A stretch of DNA of 64,000 bases from Afifellaceae bacterium (GCA_028284625.1 JANQRH010000005.1:124001-188000), one strand, 5' to 3'. Counted from the first letter of the stretch, positions 35,675-45,791 are shown. The notes: generated from the letters alone by a model not told the origin. Made by a program: numbers and translations.

Positions 35675-35982
35675 AGTCTCCCCCTGTTTATTTCAACTGG
35701 GTCAATTCAGCTCTATTTGGCCGATCTAAATTCTGTGAAGATCGGCTGGTTCCTTATATAGCATTTTGCTAGAATCAACAAATCGGCACAACCTGTCGGA
35801 GTGGCCGTTGCTAAGAGTTAGATCGGCACCGCCGGCCGATTTTCGGGTTCACCAGGCCCACGCTGCCCAGCCGTCTGGGCTTTCGCTGCGATCGGCACGG
35901 TAGCCGCGACACTAAAGGCATCTTGTCTCCCTTCCGTAGCGCGCGCCGAGCAACTAAGGCCTGTCCGGCCACTTGGGAGGTC
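35675..35982. other. Intergenic region, AT-rich promoter-like stretch
   Basis: About 308 bases. The part at 35690-35800 is AT-rich (for example TTATATAGCATTTTGCT) and probably drives the small secreted gene on the minus strand. The right part is GC-rich; the frame of the next gene stays open back to about 35923, so that gene could start earlier. No RNA gene was recognised. Confidence 0.5.
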
Positions 35983-36576
35983 ATGCGGACACCGCGCCGC
36001 TACAGCGCGGTTGAAGCCGTACGCGACCCCAACGCCGAGCCAAAGGCCCGCGAGACGATGAAAGCGCTCTACGAAGCCCTGAGGGATTTCGACGGGAAGG
36101 CGATGACTATCCTATCAGAGGCCCGCGCGACTCTCGGTGGGCGGCCGTCCTTCCTGTCGGACCTTGTGCGACTGGCAGCACACGACGAGGCGAATGTCTC
36201 TGCCGGTGCGACGTGGCTCATCAAAGACCATCTTGAGACCGGCGGCCACCTTACACGGGCACAGACCAAAGCGCTGATCGGTGGCCTTGACGCGATGTCG
36301 TTCTGGCAATCGCAGCTCCATGTCTGCCAATCGGTGCAATATCTCAAACCGTCGGCTGAAGAGGCACGCGCCTGCGCGGACTGGCTGACGCCGCTCCTGC
36401 AAAGCGAAAGGCCCTTTCTGCGCGCCTGGTCGATGGATGCGCTTCAACATCTTGCGCTGCGAAACGCCGGCCTGGCCGCTCGTGCTGAGGCCGCTTTGAA
36501 CGAAGCGGACGCCGATCCCGCGGCTTCGGTGCGCGCCCGCGCGCGAAATCTGCGGAAGCGATCAGCGCATCGCTGA
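35983..36576 (+). CDS. HEAT-like helical repeat protein of unknown function
   Basis: The 197-residue soluble protein is almost wholly helical. Pairs of amphipathic helices such as PSFLSDLVRLAAHDEANVSAGATWLI and RPFLRAWSMDALQHLALRNAGLAARAEAAL suggest HEAT repeats. Several starts are possible: GGGAGG precedes the ATG at 35983 but is very close, and another ATG lies at 36058. No catalytic motif is visible. The membrane-protein gene follows 56 bases later. Confidence 0.6.
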   Translation: MRTPRRYSAVEAVRDPNAEPKARETMKALYEALRDFDGKAMTILSEARATLGGRPSFLSDLVRLAAHDEANVSAGATWLIKDHLETGGHLTRAQTKALIGGLDAMSFWQSQLHVCQSVQYLKPSAEEARACADWLTPLLQSERPFLRAWSMDALQHLALRNAGLAARAEAALNEADADPAASVRARARNLRKRSAHR

Positions 36577-36632
36577 ACACGCATTCGTGGGACGGATGGA
36601 CCGGCGGGTGTTTCCCCAGCTAGAATTGTCCA

Positions 36633-37199
36633 ATGCGCCGCCTGCCAAAAGCCCTGAAGTTCCTGCACACGCTCGCCGCCTGCGGCATCATTGGCGGCGT
36701 CGGCTGCCACATGATCCTGCTGATCTTTGCCCCGCAGGACACGCCAGCGGCCTATGCGGACATGCGGCAATCGATCTCTGCAATCAGCAACTATGTGCTC
36801 GTGCCGTCCTTGGCGATCGTGCTCATCTCCGGCCTGCTTTCAATGGCCGTGCACCCGCCGTTCCTCGACAAAGGGTGGGCCTGGCTGAAGGCCGGCATGG
36901 GCTTCTTCATGTTCAAGGCCGTGCTGACCATCGTCGGCGTCACGGCCAACCAAGCCGCCGACATCGCCCGGAGGATAGAGGGGGGTGAGCCCGCCGAAGC
37001 GCTGCTTGAACAGGCGATCTTCAACGAATGGGCGTTTCTCGTCTTCGTCATGGTTATGTCGGTCGCCAACGTCGTCTTAGGCGTCTGGCGACCAAGGTTT
37101 TCACGGCAACCGAAGCCCGTCGCGCGGCGCACGCCGGAACTGGTGGCCGGAACCGAGGTCGCGCCGGCCAACGACGAGCGCGCGCGACCGGCGGCTTGA
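36633..37199 (+). CDS. Four-helix membrane protein, possibly DUF2269-like
   Basis: The 188-residue protein has four predicted transmembrane helices: residues 8-33, about 48-72, 86-108 and 130-152. The start KALKFLHTLAACGIIGGVGCHMILL resembles DUF2269 integral membrane proteins. Function is unknown. The C-terminal 35 residues are polar. Its stop overlaps a possible TTG start of the kinase gene. Confidence 0.65.
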   Translation: MRRLPKALKFLHTLAACGIIGGVGCHMILLIFAPQDTPAAYADMRQSISAISNYVLVPSLAIVLISGLLSMAVHPPFLDKGWAWLKAGMGFFMFKAVLTIVGVTANQAADIARRIEGGEPAEALLEQAIFNEWAFLVFVMVMSVANVVLGVWRPRFSRQPKPVARRTPELVAGTEVAPANDERARPAA

Positions 37200-37828
37200 G
37201 GGCTGGTCGCGAAGCAGGCGTCCCTGACGGCAAAAAGTTGAACTCAGCAGCGGAAAAGAGTGTCGCAGCGCTTGCCGAAGCGCTTGCACCCCGTCTCGAC
37301 CGTGCGGATGGCCCGTTCTTGATCGCTATCGATGGTCGAAGCGGCACGGGGAAATCGACTTTGGCGGAGGCGTTGGCCAATCGGTTGGATGCCGCGCTCA
37401 TTCCGGGCGACGATTTCTACGCCGGTGGAACCGAGATCCATCGCAGCACGCCTGAGGCACTCGCCGACATCTGCATCGACCGTGCCCGGCTGCATTCGGT
37501 GCTGCAGACGCTCAAGTCTGGCAAGCCCGCGCGCTATGCCGCTTTTGACTGGGAGGCCTTCGACGGAACGTTGGCCGCGCAGCAAACAACGATCGAACCG
37601 CGCCAGGTGCTGATCGTCGAAGGCGTCTATGCCACGCATCTCGATCTCAGGGACGTCGTCGATTTCACGATTCTGCTGCAGACGTCAGACGCCGAGCGCG
37701 AAAGACGGCTCCTTGAGCGCGAGGGCACGCTCACCGAATGGGAGCGCCAATGGCACCGCGCCGAAGATTGGTATTTTGACACCCTCGCGCGCCCGGAGAG
37801 GTTCGACGCGGTGATCGAGAATGGATGA
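37196..37828 (+). CDS. Uridine-kinase-like P-loop NTPase
   Basis: The protein has a Walker A IAIDGRSGTGKSTLAEALANRL, a substrate-type DDFY motif (IPGDDFYAGG) and LIVEGVYATHLDL, as in uridine kinase/phosphoribulokinase relatives. Length is 210 residues from TTG at 37196, which overlaps the previous stop (TTGA). No ATG is available near the conserved part; TTG at 37238 is an alternative. A nucleoside or small-molecule kinase role is likely, exact substrate unknown. Confidence 0.7.
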   Translation: MRAGREAGVPDGKKLNSAAEKSVAALAEALAPRLDRADGPFLIAIDGRSGTGKSTLAEALANRLDAALIPGDDFYAGGTEIHRSTPEALADICIDRARLHSVLQTLKSGKPARYAAFDWEAFDGTLAAQQTTIEPRQVLIVEGVYATHLDLRDVVDFTILLQTSDAERERRLLEREGTLTEWERQWHRAEDWYFDTLARPERFDAVIENG

Positions 37829-37910
37829 GGGGTGCCTTGGCGCGGCAGCCGGACATGGAGGCATGAGGCGCTGGGTCCGTTCAACGCCACGCTACGATTG
37901 GTCACGTGGT

Positions 37911-38141
37911 TCAGGTGTTCCAGTCCATCCCCATGTAGCCGTGGCCTTGCCGCAATTCGTCTAGCATCTTGGATAGGCGGCGCTGTTTGGTGGAATCCTG
38001 CTTTGCATCATTGATCCACCAAAGATAGTCATTGCGCTGATAGGGCGGACGGTCGTTGTAAGCGCCTTCCAAACCATGCGTTTTGAGCGCTTCGCTGACG
38101 AAGCCGGGCATTGGCTGCTTCGGGCGCTTCAGATTTCCCAT
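37911..38141 (-). CDS. YdeI/OmpD-associated family small protein
   Basis: The 76-residue product reads KRPKQPMPGFVSEALKTHG, YNDRPPYQRNDYLWWINDAK, RRLSKMLDELRQG and YMGMDW. That matches the C-terminal YdeI/OmpD-associated domain proteins found as short single-domain genes. The frame is open back through the tRNA upstream, so the ATG at 38141 must be taken. Function unknown. Confidence 0.75.
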   Translation of the reverse strand: MGNLKRPKQPMPGFVSEALKTHGLEGAYNDRPPYQRNDYLWWINDAKQDSTKQRRLSKMLDELRQGHGYMGMDWNT

Positions 38142-38201
38142 TCTTCGGTTTCCGCAACCGGTGCTCGGATCAGGGCTTTCGCGCTTCGCTTCGGCGACTT
38201 C

Positions 38202-38291
38202 TGGCGGATGGGGTGGGATTCGAACCCACGAGACGGTCGCCCGCCTGCCGGTTTTCAAGACCGGTGCCTTCAACCACTCGGCCACCCATCC
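38202..38291 (-). tRNA. tRNA-Ser (anticodon TGA)
   Basis: The minus strand folds as a class II tRNA. The acceptor stem is GGATGGG with CCCATCC, discriminator G and encoded CCA. The anticodon loop CTTGAAA (anticodon at 38255-38257) reads UCA and other UCN codons. The T-arm is GTGGG TTCGAAT CCCAC, and a long variable arm is present, as expected for serine. Length is 90 bases including CCA. Confidence 0.97.
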
Positions 38292-38674
38292 GTCGCGCCC
38301 TTAATGTGGCCATTCGCATAGAACTGGCAAGCCGGCTGTTTGCGGCCGCAAGCGAGGGAGCATAGGCGCCCTTGCAGGCCCCACTTTTGCCGTTCCGTGA
38401 AACGGCTACGCGAAGTTCTCGCGAACCAATCGCCATTTGAGGAAACAGATGAGGCACTTGGCCCAGGAGGCGCTGCATCCTCACTGCAACATGCTCCCCC
38501 GCTAACGTTAGCGCCGGATTCCGCACCATATCCGGCCATCTGCCATGTTTTCGCCTTGATTCGACAGCCCTCTAGCCATGGCGTTTAGAGAGTCGTAACC
38601 ATAAGCCCTCAGCCGGCTTATGAACGGCTGGGGTAGACGGGATTTTCGGGTGGGCGCGCCAAACGGCGTGGCGA
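38292..38674. other. Intergenic region with a perfect 14-base palindrome
   Basis: About 380 bases between tRNA-Ser and rlpA. No gene is supported. It contains CGCTAACGTTAGCG at 38500-38513, a perfect palindrome with an AACGTT centre of the kind bound by LacI-family repressors. The tRNA promoter must also lie at its left end. Confidence 0.5.
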
Positions 38675-39619
38675 ATGGCCCGGCATGAAGGGGGTGCTTT
38701 GAGGTCAGCGCGTCGGTTCGTGCGTGCCTGTTTGCCATCGGGGCGCATTGTCGTAGCGACCGGCTTCTGCGCGGTCCTGGCGGCCTGTTCCTTCGGGCCG
38801 GGGCCGGGAACGGCCGTTGACATTGCTGCTGAACCTGCCGAACGCGCCAAAGCGCCGACTCAGACGATCACCGTCCAACAAGTGCGGCTGCCGCTCGCCG
38901 AACCGAAAGCGGCTGTTGCATCCGGTTTCCAGGTTGTGGAGCAGGCGGACCCGACGGTTGCCGCCGTTCCGGATCCGAAAGTGCTGGAGCGCTTCGCCCA
39001 TGTCATCCATGGCGGCGGGCGTTACTGGGTCGGCAAGCCTTACGAGATCGCCGGCGAGCTCTACGAGCCCCGGGAAGAGCCGAACTACAACCGTGAAGGC
39101 AAGGCATCGTGGTATGGCGCCGCCTTCCACGGCAAGCTGACGGCCAACGGCGAGATCTTCGACCGCGCCGCGATTACCGCCGCGCACCCGACCTTGCCGC
39201 TGCCGAGCTATGTGCGCGTCACCAATCTCGACAATGACCGCTCCATCATGGTGCGGGTCAACGACCGCGGGCCGTTTAAATATGGCCGCCTCATCGATGT
39301 CTCGGAGCAGGCCGCCTCGCTTCTCGGCTTCCACAAGCGCGGATTGGCGCGGGTGCGCGTGGAATATGTCTCCAAGGCGCCACTTGCCGGCAACGACAAG
39401 GATTGGCTGCTGGCGTCCTTTACCGGACCGACCGAGGCTGCACCGAGCACGGTGCTTGCATCGGAGGAGGCGAGGCCGATCCTGGCGCGCGCCTTCGCCT
39501 TCGCGCCTGAAGCGGAACCGCGGCCGGCCGAAATGGCCATTCGCCGGCTGAGCCAGTCCATGCCGACGGCCGAGCGCATCAAATTGGCGTTCCAGGCCGC
39601 CGCGGAAGCCGAAGAATAG
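38675..39619 (+). CDS. rlpA: RlpA-type septal lytic transglycosylase lipoprotein
   Basis: The 314-residue protein has a lipobox ending LAAC near residue 38 and a double-psi beta-barrel RlpA domain (GKASWYGAAFHGKLTANGEIFDRAAITAAHPTLPLPS; VRVNDRGPFKYGRLIDVSEQAA). RlpA cleaves denuded glycan strands at septa. Unlike enterobacterial RlpA it has no C-terminal SPOR domain. The start may instead be TTG at 38699, preceded by GAAGGGGG. The D,D-carboxypeptidase gene follows 87 bases later. Confidence 0.85.
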   Translation: MARHEGGALRSARRFVRACLPSGRIVVATGFCAVLAACSFGPGPGTAVDIAAEPAERAKAPTQTITVQQVRLPLAEPKAAVASGFQVVEQADPTVAAVPDPKVLERFAHVIHGGGRYWVGKPYEIAGELYEPREEPNYNREGKASWYGAAFHGKLTANGEIFDRAAITAAHPTLPLPSYVRVTNLDNDRSIMVRVNDRGPFKYGRLIDVSEQAASLLGFHKRGLARVRVEYVSKAPLAGNDKDWLLASFTGPTEAAPSTVLASEEARPILARAFAFAPEAEPRPAEMAIRRLSQSMPTAERIKLAFQAAAEAEE

Positions 39620-39706
39620 GCGACTTGAGAAGCGACATCGTCGCTGCTTGATTCCACCGCCCGCGCGTCGTTTCATGACGCGAAGTATCAACCCATCAGG
39701 TGAGTC

Positions 39707-40870
39707 GTGACGCTCCTCGCAAGATCGGCGCTTCTCCTGGCGCTTGTCCTGATGCCGGCGCTTCTCGCCGGCGGGGCGGCGCGCGCGCAATTGTTCGACA
39801 CCAAGGCGCCGTACGCCATCCTGATGGATTACGACAGCGAGACGGTGCTGTTTGAAAAGGCCGCCGACGAGCGGTTCCCGCCGGCCTCGATGGCCAAGCT
39901 GGGAACGGCGGAATATCTGTTCAACGAACTCAAGGAAGGCCGCCTCTCAGAAGGCAGCACCTTCATCATCTCGGAGAACGCCTGGCGCAAGGGCGGTGCG
40001 CCTTCCGGCGGATCGGCCATGTTTGCCGAAATCAACTCGCGCGTGGCAGTCCGCGACATCCTGCGCGGCCTTATCGTGCAATCCGGCAATGACGCGGCCA
40101 TTGCCGTCGCCGAGGGGATTGCCGGCTCCGAGGCCGCCTTTGCCGATCGGCTGACCAACCGTGCCGTCAGGCTCGGGATGCGGAACTCACGCTGGCAAAA
40201 CGCCAGCGGCTTGAACGATCCCGACCAGTACATGACGGCGCGCGACCTGGCGATCCTCGCCCGGCACATCATCAGTACCTACCCGGAATACTATTCGATC
40301 TTCTCCGAACCGGAATTCACCTGGAACGACATCAAGCAGCGCAACCGCAATCCGCTGCTTGACGACGGCATTGGCGTGGACGGGCTGAAGACCGGCTACA
40401 TCAAGGAATCCGGCTACGGCATTGTCGTGTCGGCCAAGCGCAACGACCAGCGGCTCATCCTGGTTGTTGGCGGCCTCGATTCTGAGCGCAATCGCATCAC
40501 CGAAGCGACCAAGCTTCTCGACTGGGGCTTCCGAGCCTTCCTGCATGTCACCGCTTTTGAGGCTGACGAAATCGTTGCCCAAGCCTCCGTCTACGGCGGC
40601 GAGGTTGGCGATGTTCCGCTGAAGGCCGACGGCGCGATCCGCATCCTTGTGCCGCGCGACGCCGGCGAGCGGCTGCGCGCGCGCGTCGTCTATGAAGGTC
40701 CGCTGGTGGCGCCGGTGGAGGAGGGGCGTCGCGTCGGCGCCTTCAAGGTGTGGGCCGGCGACCGGCTCATCCAGGAAGTGCCGCTTTACACGGCGGGCAC
40801 GGTTGAGAGGGGGCCGCTTCACTCGCGCGCGCTCGACGCGCTGGGTGAGCTACTTTTCGGCTGGCTGTGA
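39707..40870 (+). CDS. dacC: D-alanyl-D-alanine carboxypeptidase (S11, PBP5 type)
   Basis: The 387-residue enzyme trims terminal D-Ala from peptidoglycan stem peptides in the periplasm. It has a signal peptide (about 1-27), the active-site Ser61-x-x-Lys64 in PPASMAKLG, the SGN motif in VQSGNDAA, the KTG motif in DGLKTGYIKESG, and a C-terminal PBP5-like beta domain. The start is GTG at 39707. Symbol dacC is by similarity; dacA would be equally apt. It overlaps tmk by four bases. Confidence 0.9.
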   Translation: MTLLARSALLLALVLMPALLAGGAARAQLFDTKAPYAILMDYDSETVLFEKAADERFPPASMAKLGTAEYLFNELKEGRLSEGSTFIISENAWRKGGAPSGGSAMFAEINSRVAVRDILRGLIVQSGNDAAIAVAEGIAGSEAAFADRLTNRAVRLGMRNSRWQNASGLNDPDQYMTARDLAILARHIISTYPEYYSIFSEPEFTWNDIKQRNRNPLLDDGIGVDGLKTGYIKESGYGIVVSAKRNDQRLILVVGGLDSERNRITEATKLLDWGFRAFLHVTAFEADEIVAQASVYGGEVGDVPLKADGAIRILVPRDAGERLRARVVYEGPLVAPVEEGRRVGAFKVWAGDRLIQEVPLYTAGTVERGPLHSRALDALGELLFGWL

Positions 40871-41514
40871 GCGAACGCGGGCGCTTCATCACGCTTGAGG
40901 GCGGTGAGGGCGCGGGGAAGTCCACGCAGGCCGCACGCCTCGCCGATTGGCTCAAGTCGCAAGGAATTACCGTGCTTCTGACGCGCGAGCCGGGCGGCAG
41001 CCCCAAGGCTGAGACGCTGCGGGCGCTGCTCCTAGGTGGGCAAGTCGCTCCCTTTGGCGCAGATGCCGAGGCGCTCGTCTTTGCGCTTGCCCGCGCCGAC
41101 CACATGGCTGAGACGATCCGCCCGGCGCTCGCTGCCGGGACCTGGGTGATCTCCGATCGCTTCTTCGATTCCACCCGGGCCTATCAGGGGGCGGCCGGTG
41201 TGTCTCCGGAGCGGCTCACTGAGCTTGAGGAAATCGCCGTTGGCAACGATCGCCCCGACCTGACGTTGATCCTCGACCTGCCTGCCGCCGCCGGACTTGA
41301 GCGTATCGATGGACGCGATGCCGGGCCGGACCGCTTTGAGCGCGACGGTGGCGATGAGCAGGAGGCGCGCCGCCTGGCGTTTCTGAAGATCGCCGAGAAG
41401 GAACCGAAACGCTGCGTCGTGATCGACGCGCGCGCCGGCGAAGACCACGTCGCCGAAGCTATCCGCGCCGTCGTCGGCGAGCGGCTGCGTCCTGCGGCCG
41501 CCTCTACGCCGTGA
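40867..41514 (+). CDS. tmk: Thymidylate kinase
   Basis: The 215-residue kinase phosphorylates dTMP to dTDP. The P-loop is LEGGEGAGKSTQAARL, followed by LLTREPGGSPKAE (DRX-type region) and the lid SDRFFDSTRAYQGAA. It starts with GTG inside the carboxypeptidase stop and is followed after six bases by holB, a common pairing. Confidence 0.95.
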   Translation: MSERGRFITLEGGEGAGKSTQAARLADWLKSQGITVLLTREPGGSPKAETLRALLLGGQVAPFGADAEALVFALARADHMAETIRPALAAGTWVISDRFFDSTRAYQGAAGVSPERLTELEEIAVGNDRPDLTLILDLPAAAGLERIDGRDAGPDRFERDGGDEQEARRLAFLKIAEKEPKRCVVIDARAGEDHVAEAIRAVVGERLRPAAASTP

Positions 41515-41520
41515 TCAGCA

Positions 41521-42612
41521 ATGGCACGCGCGCCCAAGCCTGAAACGGAACGCCCGCCGCATGACGCCCTGGAAGGCGTCGCGCTGCCGCGTCAGGCAAC
41601 GACGCTCATTGGCCATCGCGAAGCGGAAGACGCGTTGCTGCAAGCCTACCGGTCAGGGCGCATGCATCACGGCTGGATCCTCTCCGGCGAGCGCGGCATC
41701 GGCAAGGCGACGCTCGCTTTTCGGCTTGCCCGCTTCGTCTTCGCCCATCCCGACCCGACCGCACAGGAGGTCGCGGACGCAACCGATCTTTCCGTTCCCG
41801 CCGACCACCGTGATGCCCATTGGCTGGCGATCGGCGCACACCCTAACCTCCTGCATCTGCAGCGCGACTGGGACGATAGGAACAACCGATACCGTACAGC
41901 GCTTTCCGTCGATTCCGTCCGCAGGATCACGCCGTTCCTCGGCACGACTGCGGGCGAGGGGGGCTGGCGCGTGGTCATCGTCGATCCCGCCGATGACATG
42001 ACGACGAGCGCGGCCAACGCCATCCTGAAAAACCTGGAGGAGCCGCCCAAGCAAACGCTTTTCCTCCTGATCACCAAAAGCCGCGGTGCGCTTCTGCCGA
42101 CAATCCTGTCGCGCTGTCGCGCCATCCACCTGAAACCGCTGAGCGCTGCGGAGACGCGAAGCGTCGCGAGCGCAGCGGCGCCGGAGCTGGCGGAAACCGA
42201 TGACGCAGATGTGGCAGCGGCGCTCGCCGGCGGCAGTGTGCGACGCTTTATCGAACTGCAGCGCCAGGACGGCGTCGCGCTCTATCGGCTCATGCGGCAG
42301 GCGATTGAGGACGGCAGCAAGGAGGCGCAGCTTGCGCTTTCCGCCCGCGCCTCCACCGCCGCTATGACCGAGCAGCTCATGGACCTCTTCAAAGGCTATC
42401 TCAGCCGCCGTGTGCGCGGCGAGGCGGAGCCCACCGGCCAGCAACAGCCGCCCGCCGTCGCGCTTGTCAGGTGGGCGGAGCTATGGGAAAAGGCGACGCT
42501 TTCCGGGCGGGAAGTCGAGACTTACAATCTTGACCGGCGGCAGTTCGTCCTCGACCTGCTCGAGACATCGGCCGCCACACTTCGTCAGCCCGGGATCCCA
42601 GAACGCGTGTAA
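41521..42612 (+). CDS. holB: DNA polymerase III subunit delta'
   Basis: The 363-residue clamp-loader subunit has an AAA+ core. The P-loop is [19 protein letters not shown], the sensor-type region is [23 protein letters not shown], followed by [16 protein letters not shown]. It works with DnaX and HolA to load the beta clamp. metG begins 16 bases after its stop. Confidence 0.92.
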   Translation: MARAPKPETERPPHDALEGVALPRQATTLIGHREAEDALLQAYRSGRMHHGWILSGERGIGKATLAFRLARFVFAHPDPTAQEVADATDLSVPADHRDAHWLAIGAHPNLLHLQRDWDDRNNRYRTALSVDSVRRITPFLGTTAGEGGWRVVIVDPADDMTTSAANAILKNLEEPPKQTLFLLITKSRGALLPTILSRCRAIHLKPLSAAETRSVASAAAPELAETDDADVAAALAGGSVRRFIELQRQDGVALYRLMRQAIEDGSKEAQLALSARASTAAMTEQLMDLFKGYLSRRVRGEAEPTGQQQPPAVALVRWAELWEKATLSGREVETYNLDRRQFVLDLLETSAATLRQPGIPERV

Positions 42613-42628
42613 CCCAGGCGACGCCGCA

Positions 42629-44197
42629 ATGGCCGAGAAGCCCAGATTCTACATCACGACGGCGATTTCCTACCCGAACGGCGCGCCCCATATTGGGCAT
42701 GCCTACGAGATCATCGCCACAGATGCCATCGCCCGCTTCCAGCGGCTCGACGGCTACGATGTGTATTTCCTCACCGGCACCGACGAGCACGGCCTGAAGA
42801 TGCTGCAGACGGCGCGGAACGAGGGCCTGGATGTGCGTGCCTTCGCCGACCGCAACGCGGCGCGCTTTGAGGAGATGGCCGCGGCGCTGAATTGCTCCAA
42901 CGACGGCTTCATCCGCACCACCGAAGAGCGCCACCATCACGCCAGCCAGGAGATCTGGCGGCGCATGGCCGCCAATGGCGACATCTACAAGGACCGCTAC
43001 AACGGCTGGTACTCTGTGGTCGACGAAGCCTACTACGCGGAGGGCGAGACCACGCTCCGCGACGACGGCACGCGCGTCGGCCCGCAGGGCACGGCCGTGG
43101 AATGGGTGGAGGAGGAGAGCTACTTCTTCCGCCTGTCGGCCTATCAGGATCGGCTTCTGGCGCATTACGAGGCCAATCCGGACTTCATCGGACCGCGCGA
43201 GCGCCGCAACGAGGTGGTCAACTTCGTCAAGTCGGGGCTGAACGACCTGTCGATCTCGCGCACGACTTTCGATTGGGGCGTCAAGGTGCCCGACGATCCG
43301 GAGCACGTGATGTATGTGTGGGTCGACGCGCTCACCAATTACATCACCGGCATCGGCTACCCGGACGCCGACGCGCCGCTATGGCGCTATTGGCCAGCCG
43401 ATATCCACGTCATCGGCAAGGACATCGTGCGCTTCCACACGGTCTACTGGCCGGCGTTTCTGATGTCGGCCGGCGTGGAGCTGCCGCGCCGCGTCTTCGG
43501 ACACGGCTTCCTGTTCAATCGCGGTGAGAAGATGTCGAAATCGGTCGGCAATGTCGTCGATCCGTTCGCCGTTAGCGCGCATTACGGCGTCGACCAGGTG
43601 CGCTACTTCTTCCTCCGCGAGGTCTCATTCGGGCAGGACGGTTCCTACAGCCACGACGCCATCGTCAACCGGATCAATGCCGATCTCGCCAACGATCTCG
43701 GCAATTTGGCGCAGCGTTCGCTGTCCATGATCGGCCGTTATGCCGATGGCGTGGTCCCGCAGCCCGGGGAACTCACCGGCGATGACCTCGCATTGCTGGC
43801 GGCCGCTGACGGGCTTGTCGATCGCTGCCGCGCGGAGATGAGCGGCCTGGCGCTGCATCTTGTGCTGACGGCGATCTGGCAAGTCGTAGCGGAGGCGAAC
43901 CGCTATTTCGCGGCGCAGGAGCCGTGGTCGTTGCGCAAGACCGACCCGGGCCGCATGGCGACGGTGCTCTACGTGACGGCCGAGGTGGTGCGGCAAGTGT
44001 CGATCCTGGTGCAGCCCGTCATGCCGACCGCGGGCGCAGAACTGCTCGACCTCGTCGCCGCGCCCGAAGAGGCACGCGACTTCGCCGCACTCGGTGAGGC
44101 AGGGCGACTGAAGCCCGGCACCAAGCTGCCGGCGGCCGAGCCGGTCTTCCCGCGCTACGTGGAGAAAGAAGCCAAGAAGGAGGGAGGCGGCGGCTGA
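42629..44197 (+). CDS. metG: Methionyl-tRNA synthetase
   Basis: The 522-residue class Ia synthetase has HIGH in [12 protein letters not shown] (residues 21-24) and KMSKS in [13 protein letters not shown] (about 302). [12 protein letters not shown] and [14 protein letters not shown]-like sequence (here [16 protein letters not shown]) are also present. It is the shorter type without the zinc knuckle cysteines and without a C-terminal tRNA-binding domain. The ATG at 42629 gives the family N-terminus. Its stop overlaps the tatD start (TGATG). Confidence 0.95.
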   Translation: MAEKPRFYITTAISYPNGAPHIGHAYEIIATDAIARFQRLDGYDVYFLTGTDEHGLKMLQTARNEGLDVRAFADRNAARFEEMAAALNCSNDGFIRTTEERHHHASQEIWRRMAANGDIYKDRYNGWYSVVDEAYYAEGETTLRDDGTRVGPQGTAVEWVEEESYFFRLSAYQDRLLAHYEANPDFIGPRERRNEVVNFVKSGLNDLSISRTTFDWGVKVPDDPEHVMYVWVDALTNYITGIGYPDADAPLWRYWPADIHVIGKDIVRFHTVYWPAFLMSAGVELPRRVFGHGFLFNRGEKMSKSVGNVVDPFAVSAHYGVDQVRYFFLREVSFGQDGSYSHDAIVNRINADLANDLGNLAQRSLSMIGRYADGVVPQPGELTGDDLALLAAADGLVDRCRAEMSGLALHLVLTAIWQVVAEANRYFAAQEPWSLRKTDPGRMATVLYVTAEVVRQVSILVQPVMPTAGAELLDLVAAPEEARDFAALGEAGRLKPGTKLPAAEPVFPRYVEKEAKKEGGGG

Positions 44198-44976
44198 TGC
44201 TCGTCGACAGCCACTGCCACCTCGACTTTCCCGACTTCGCCGCCGAGCTCGACGCGGTCGTGGCGCGCGCTGCAGCGGCCGGCGTCAAGACGATGGTGAC
44301 GATCTCGACGCGCGTGCGTCAATTCAATCAGGTGCTGGCGATCGCGGAGCGCTACGAGAACATCTATTGCTCAGTCGGCACGCACCCGCACAACGCGCAC
44401 GAGGAGCTTGACGCGACCGCCGACGAGTTGGCGCGGTTGGCGGAGCATCCCAAGGTCGTGGCGATCGGCGAGGCGGGGCTCGACTATCACTACAACAATT
44501 CACCGCGCGACGCGCAGGCCGCCGGACTGCGCACCCATATCGCCGCGGCACGGGCGACCGGTCTGCCGCTGGTCATTCATGCGCGCGAGGCCGATCACGA
44601 CCTTGCGGCGATCCTGGAAGAAGAAGCGGAGAAGGGCGCCTTTCCTGCCGTTCTGCACTGCTTTTCGTCCGGCCGCGCTTTGGCCAAAGCCGGTCTGGCG
44701 ATCGGCGCCTATGTCTCGTTTTCCGGCATCCTGACGTTCAAAAATGCCAACGAAATCCGAGCGATAGCGGAAGACATTCCAGCTGACCGCATCCTTGTTG
44801 AGACCGATGCGCCATATCTGGCGCCGACGCCACATCGCGGCAAACGGAACGAGCCGGCATTTGTCGCCAAGACGGCCGCAATGCTCGCCGAAACCCGCGG
44901 CGTCAGCTTTCCCGAGATCGCTGAGCAAACCACGGCGAACTTCCACCGGCTCTTCGCCAAAGTCCCGAGCGACTGA
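44197..44976 (+). CDS. tatD: TatD-family metal-dependent DNase/hydrolase
   Basis: The 259-residue amidohydrolase-fold enzyme begins [14 protein letters not shown] with the first HxH metal site. AIGEAGLDYHYNNSPRDAQ, LPLVIHAREAD, VLHCFSSGRALA and VETDAPYLAP complete the TatD pattern. It is adjacent to metG and a beta-lactamase-fold gene, the usual metG-tatD-MBL order of this group. It is not involved in Tat export despite the name. Confidence 0.93.
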   Translation: MLVDSHCHLDFPDFAAELDAVVARAAAAGVKTMVTISTRVRQFNQVLAIAERYENIYCSVGTHPHNAHEELDATADELARLAEHPKVVAIGEAGLDYHYNNSPRDAQAAGLRTHIAAARATGLPLVIHAREADHDLAAILEEEAEKGAFPAVLHCFSSGRALAKAGLAIGAYVSFSGILTFKNANEIRAIAEDIPADRILVETDAPYLAPTPHRGKRNEPAFVAKTAAMLAETRGVSFPEIAEQTTANFHRLFAKVPSD

Positions 44977-44984
44977 GGCCCGGT

Positions 44985-45791
44985 TTGGCGGATCGTCTGC
45001 GTTTCACCATTCTCGGATGCGGCTCGTCGCCAGGCGTGCCGCGCATCGGTAATTATTGGGGTGACTGCGACCCCAACAATCCGCGCAATCGCCGCCGGCG
45101 GTGCTCCTTGCTGGTTCAGCGCATATCCGATGGCGGCGTCACCAATGTCATTGTCGACACAAGCCCCGATCTTCGCGAGCAGGCCCTGAGCGCCGACATC
45201 GCGGAGCTTCATGGCGTGCTCTATACGCACGACCATGCCGACCACATCCACGGCATCGACGATCTCCGCGGCTTTGTCATCAACACGAAGCGCCGCGTCG
45301 ACGTCTATGCCGAGGCGCGCATGCTGGCGCGACTGAAGGAGCGGTTTGGCTATTGCTTTGAGACGCCGCCGGGAAGCGAGTATCCACCGATCGCTGAGGC
45401 AAAGGCGTTCAGCGTCGGTGATATTGTCTCGATAGAAGGTCCCGGCGGCGCAATTGCCGCCATGCCGATCACGCAACGCCACGGCCGCATCACGTCATTG
45501 GCGTTTCGCTTCGGCGGCCTAGCATATTCGCCGGACGTCAACGGGCTGGACGACGACGCCATCAATCAGCTCCGCGACCTCGATGTTTGGATCGTCGATG
45601 CTTTGCGCCGAACGCCGCATCCAAGTCATTTTTCGCTCGGCGAAGCGCTCGAGTGGATCGACCGCATCAAGCCTGGACGCGCTGTGCTGACGCATATGCA
45701 TGTCGATCTTGATTACGAGACCCTGCGTCGTGAACTGCCCAGGCATATCGAGCCGGCGTTCGACGGGATGACGATCGATTTGCCGGCCTGA
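44985..45791 (+). CDS. PhnP-like metallo-beta-lactamase-fold hydrolase
   Basis: The 268-residue protein starts FTILGCGSSPGVPRIGNYWGDCD and has the metal site YTHDHADHIHGIDDLR with further ligands in ITQRHGRITSLAFRFGGLAYSPDV and VLTHMHVDLDYETL. That matches PhnP/RNase Z-type phosphodiesterases. The start is TTG at 44985 with GAGG upstream. A cyclic phosphodiester substrate is likely, exact role unknown. Confidence 0.87.
   Translation: MADRLRFTILGCGSSPGVPRIGNYWGDCDPNNPRNRRRRCSLLVQRISDGGVTNVIVDTSPDLREQALSADIAELHGVLYTHDHADHIHGIDDLRGFVINTKRRVDVYAEARMLARLKERFGYCFETPPGSEYPPIAEAKAFSVGDIVSIEGPGGAIAAMPITQRHGRITSLAFRFGGLAYSPDVNGLDDDAINQLRDLDVWIVDALRRTPHPSHFSLGEALEWIDRIKPGRAVLTHMHVDLDYETLRRELPRHIEPAFDGMTIDLPA

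Noticed and set aside
38142-38285. N-terminal extension of the YdeI/OmpD-associated gene
   Set aside because: The extension would be read through tRNA-Ser; the internal ATG at 38141 gives the family length.
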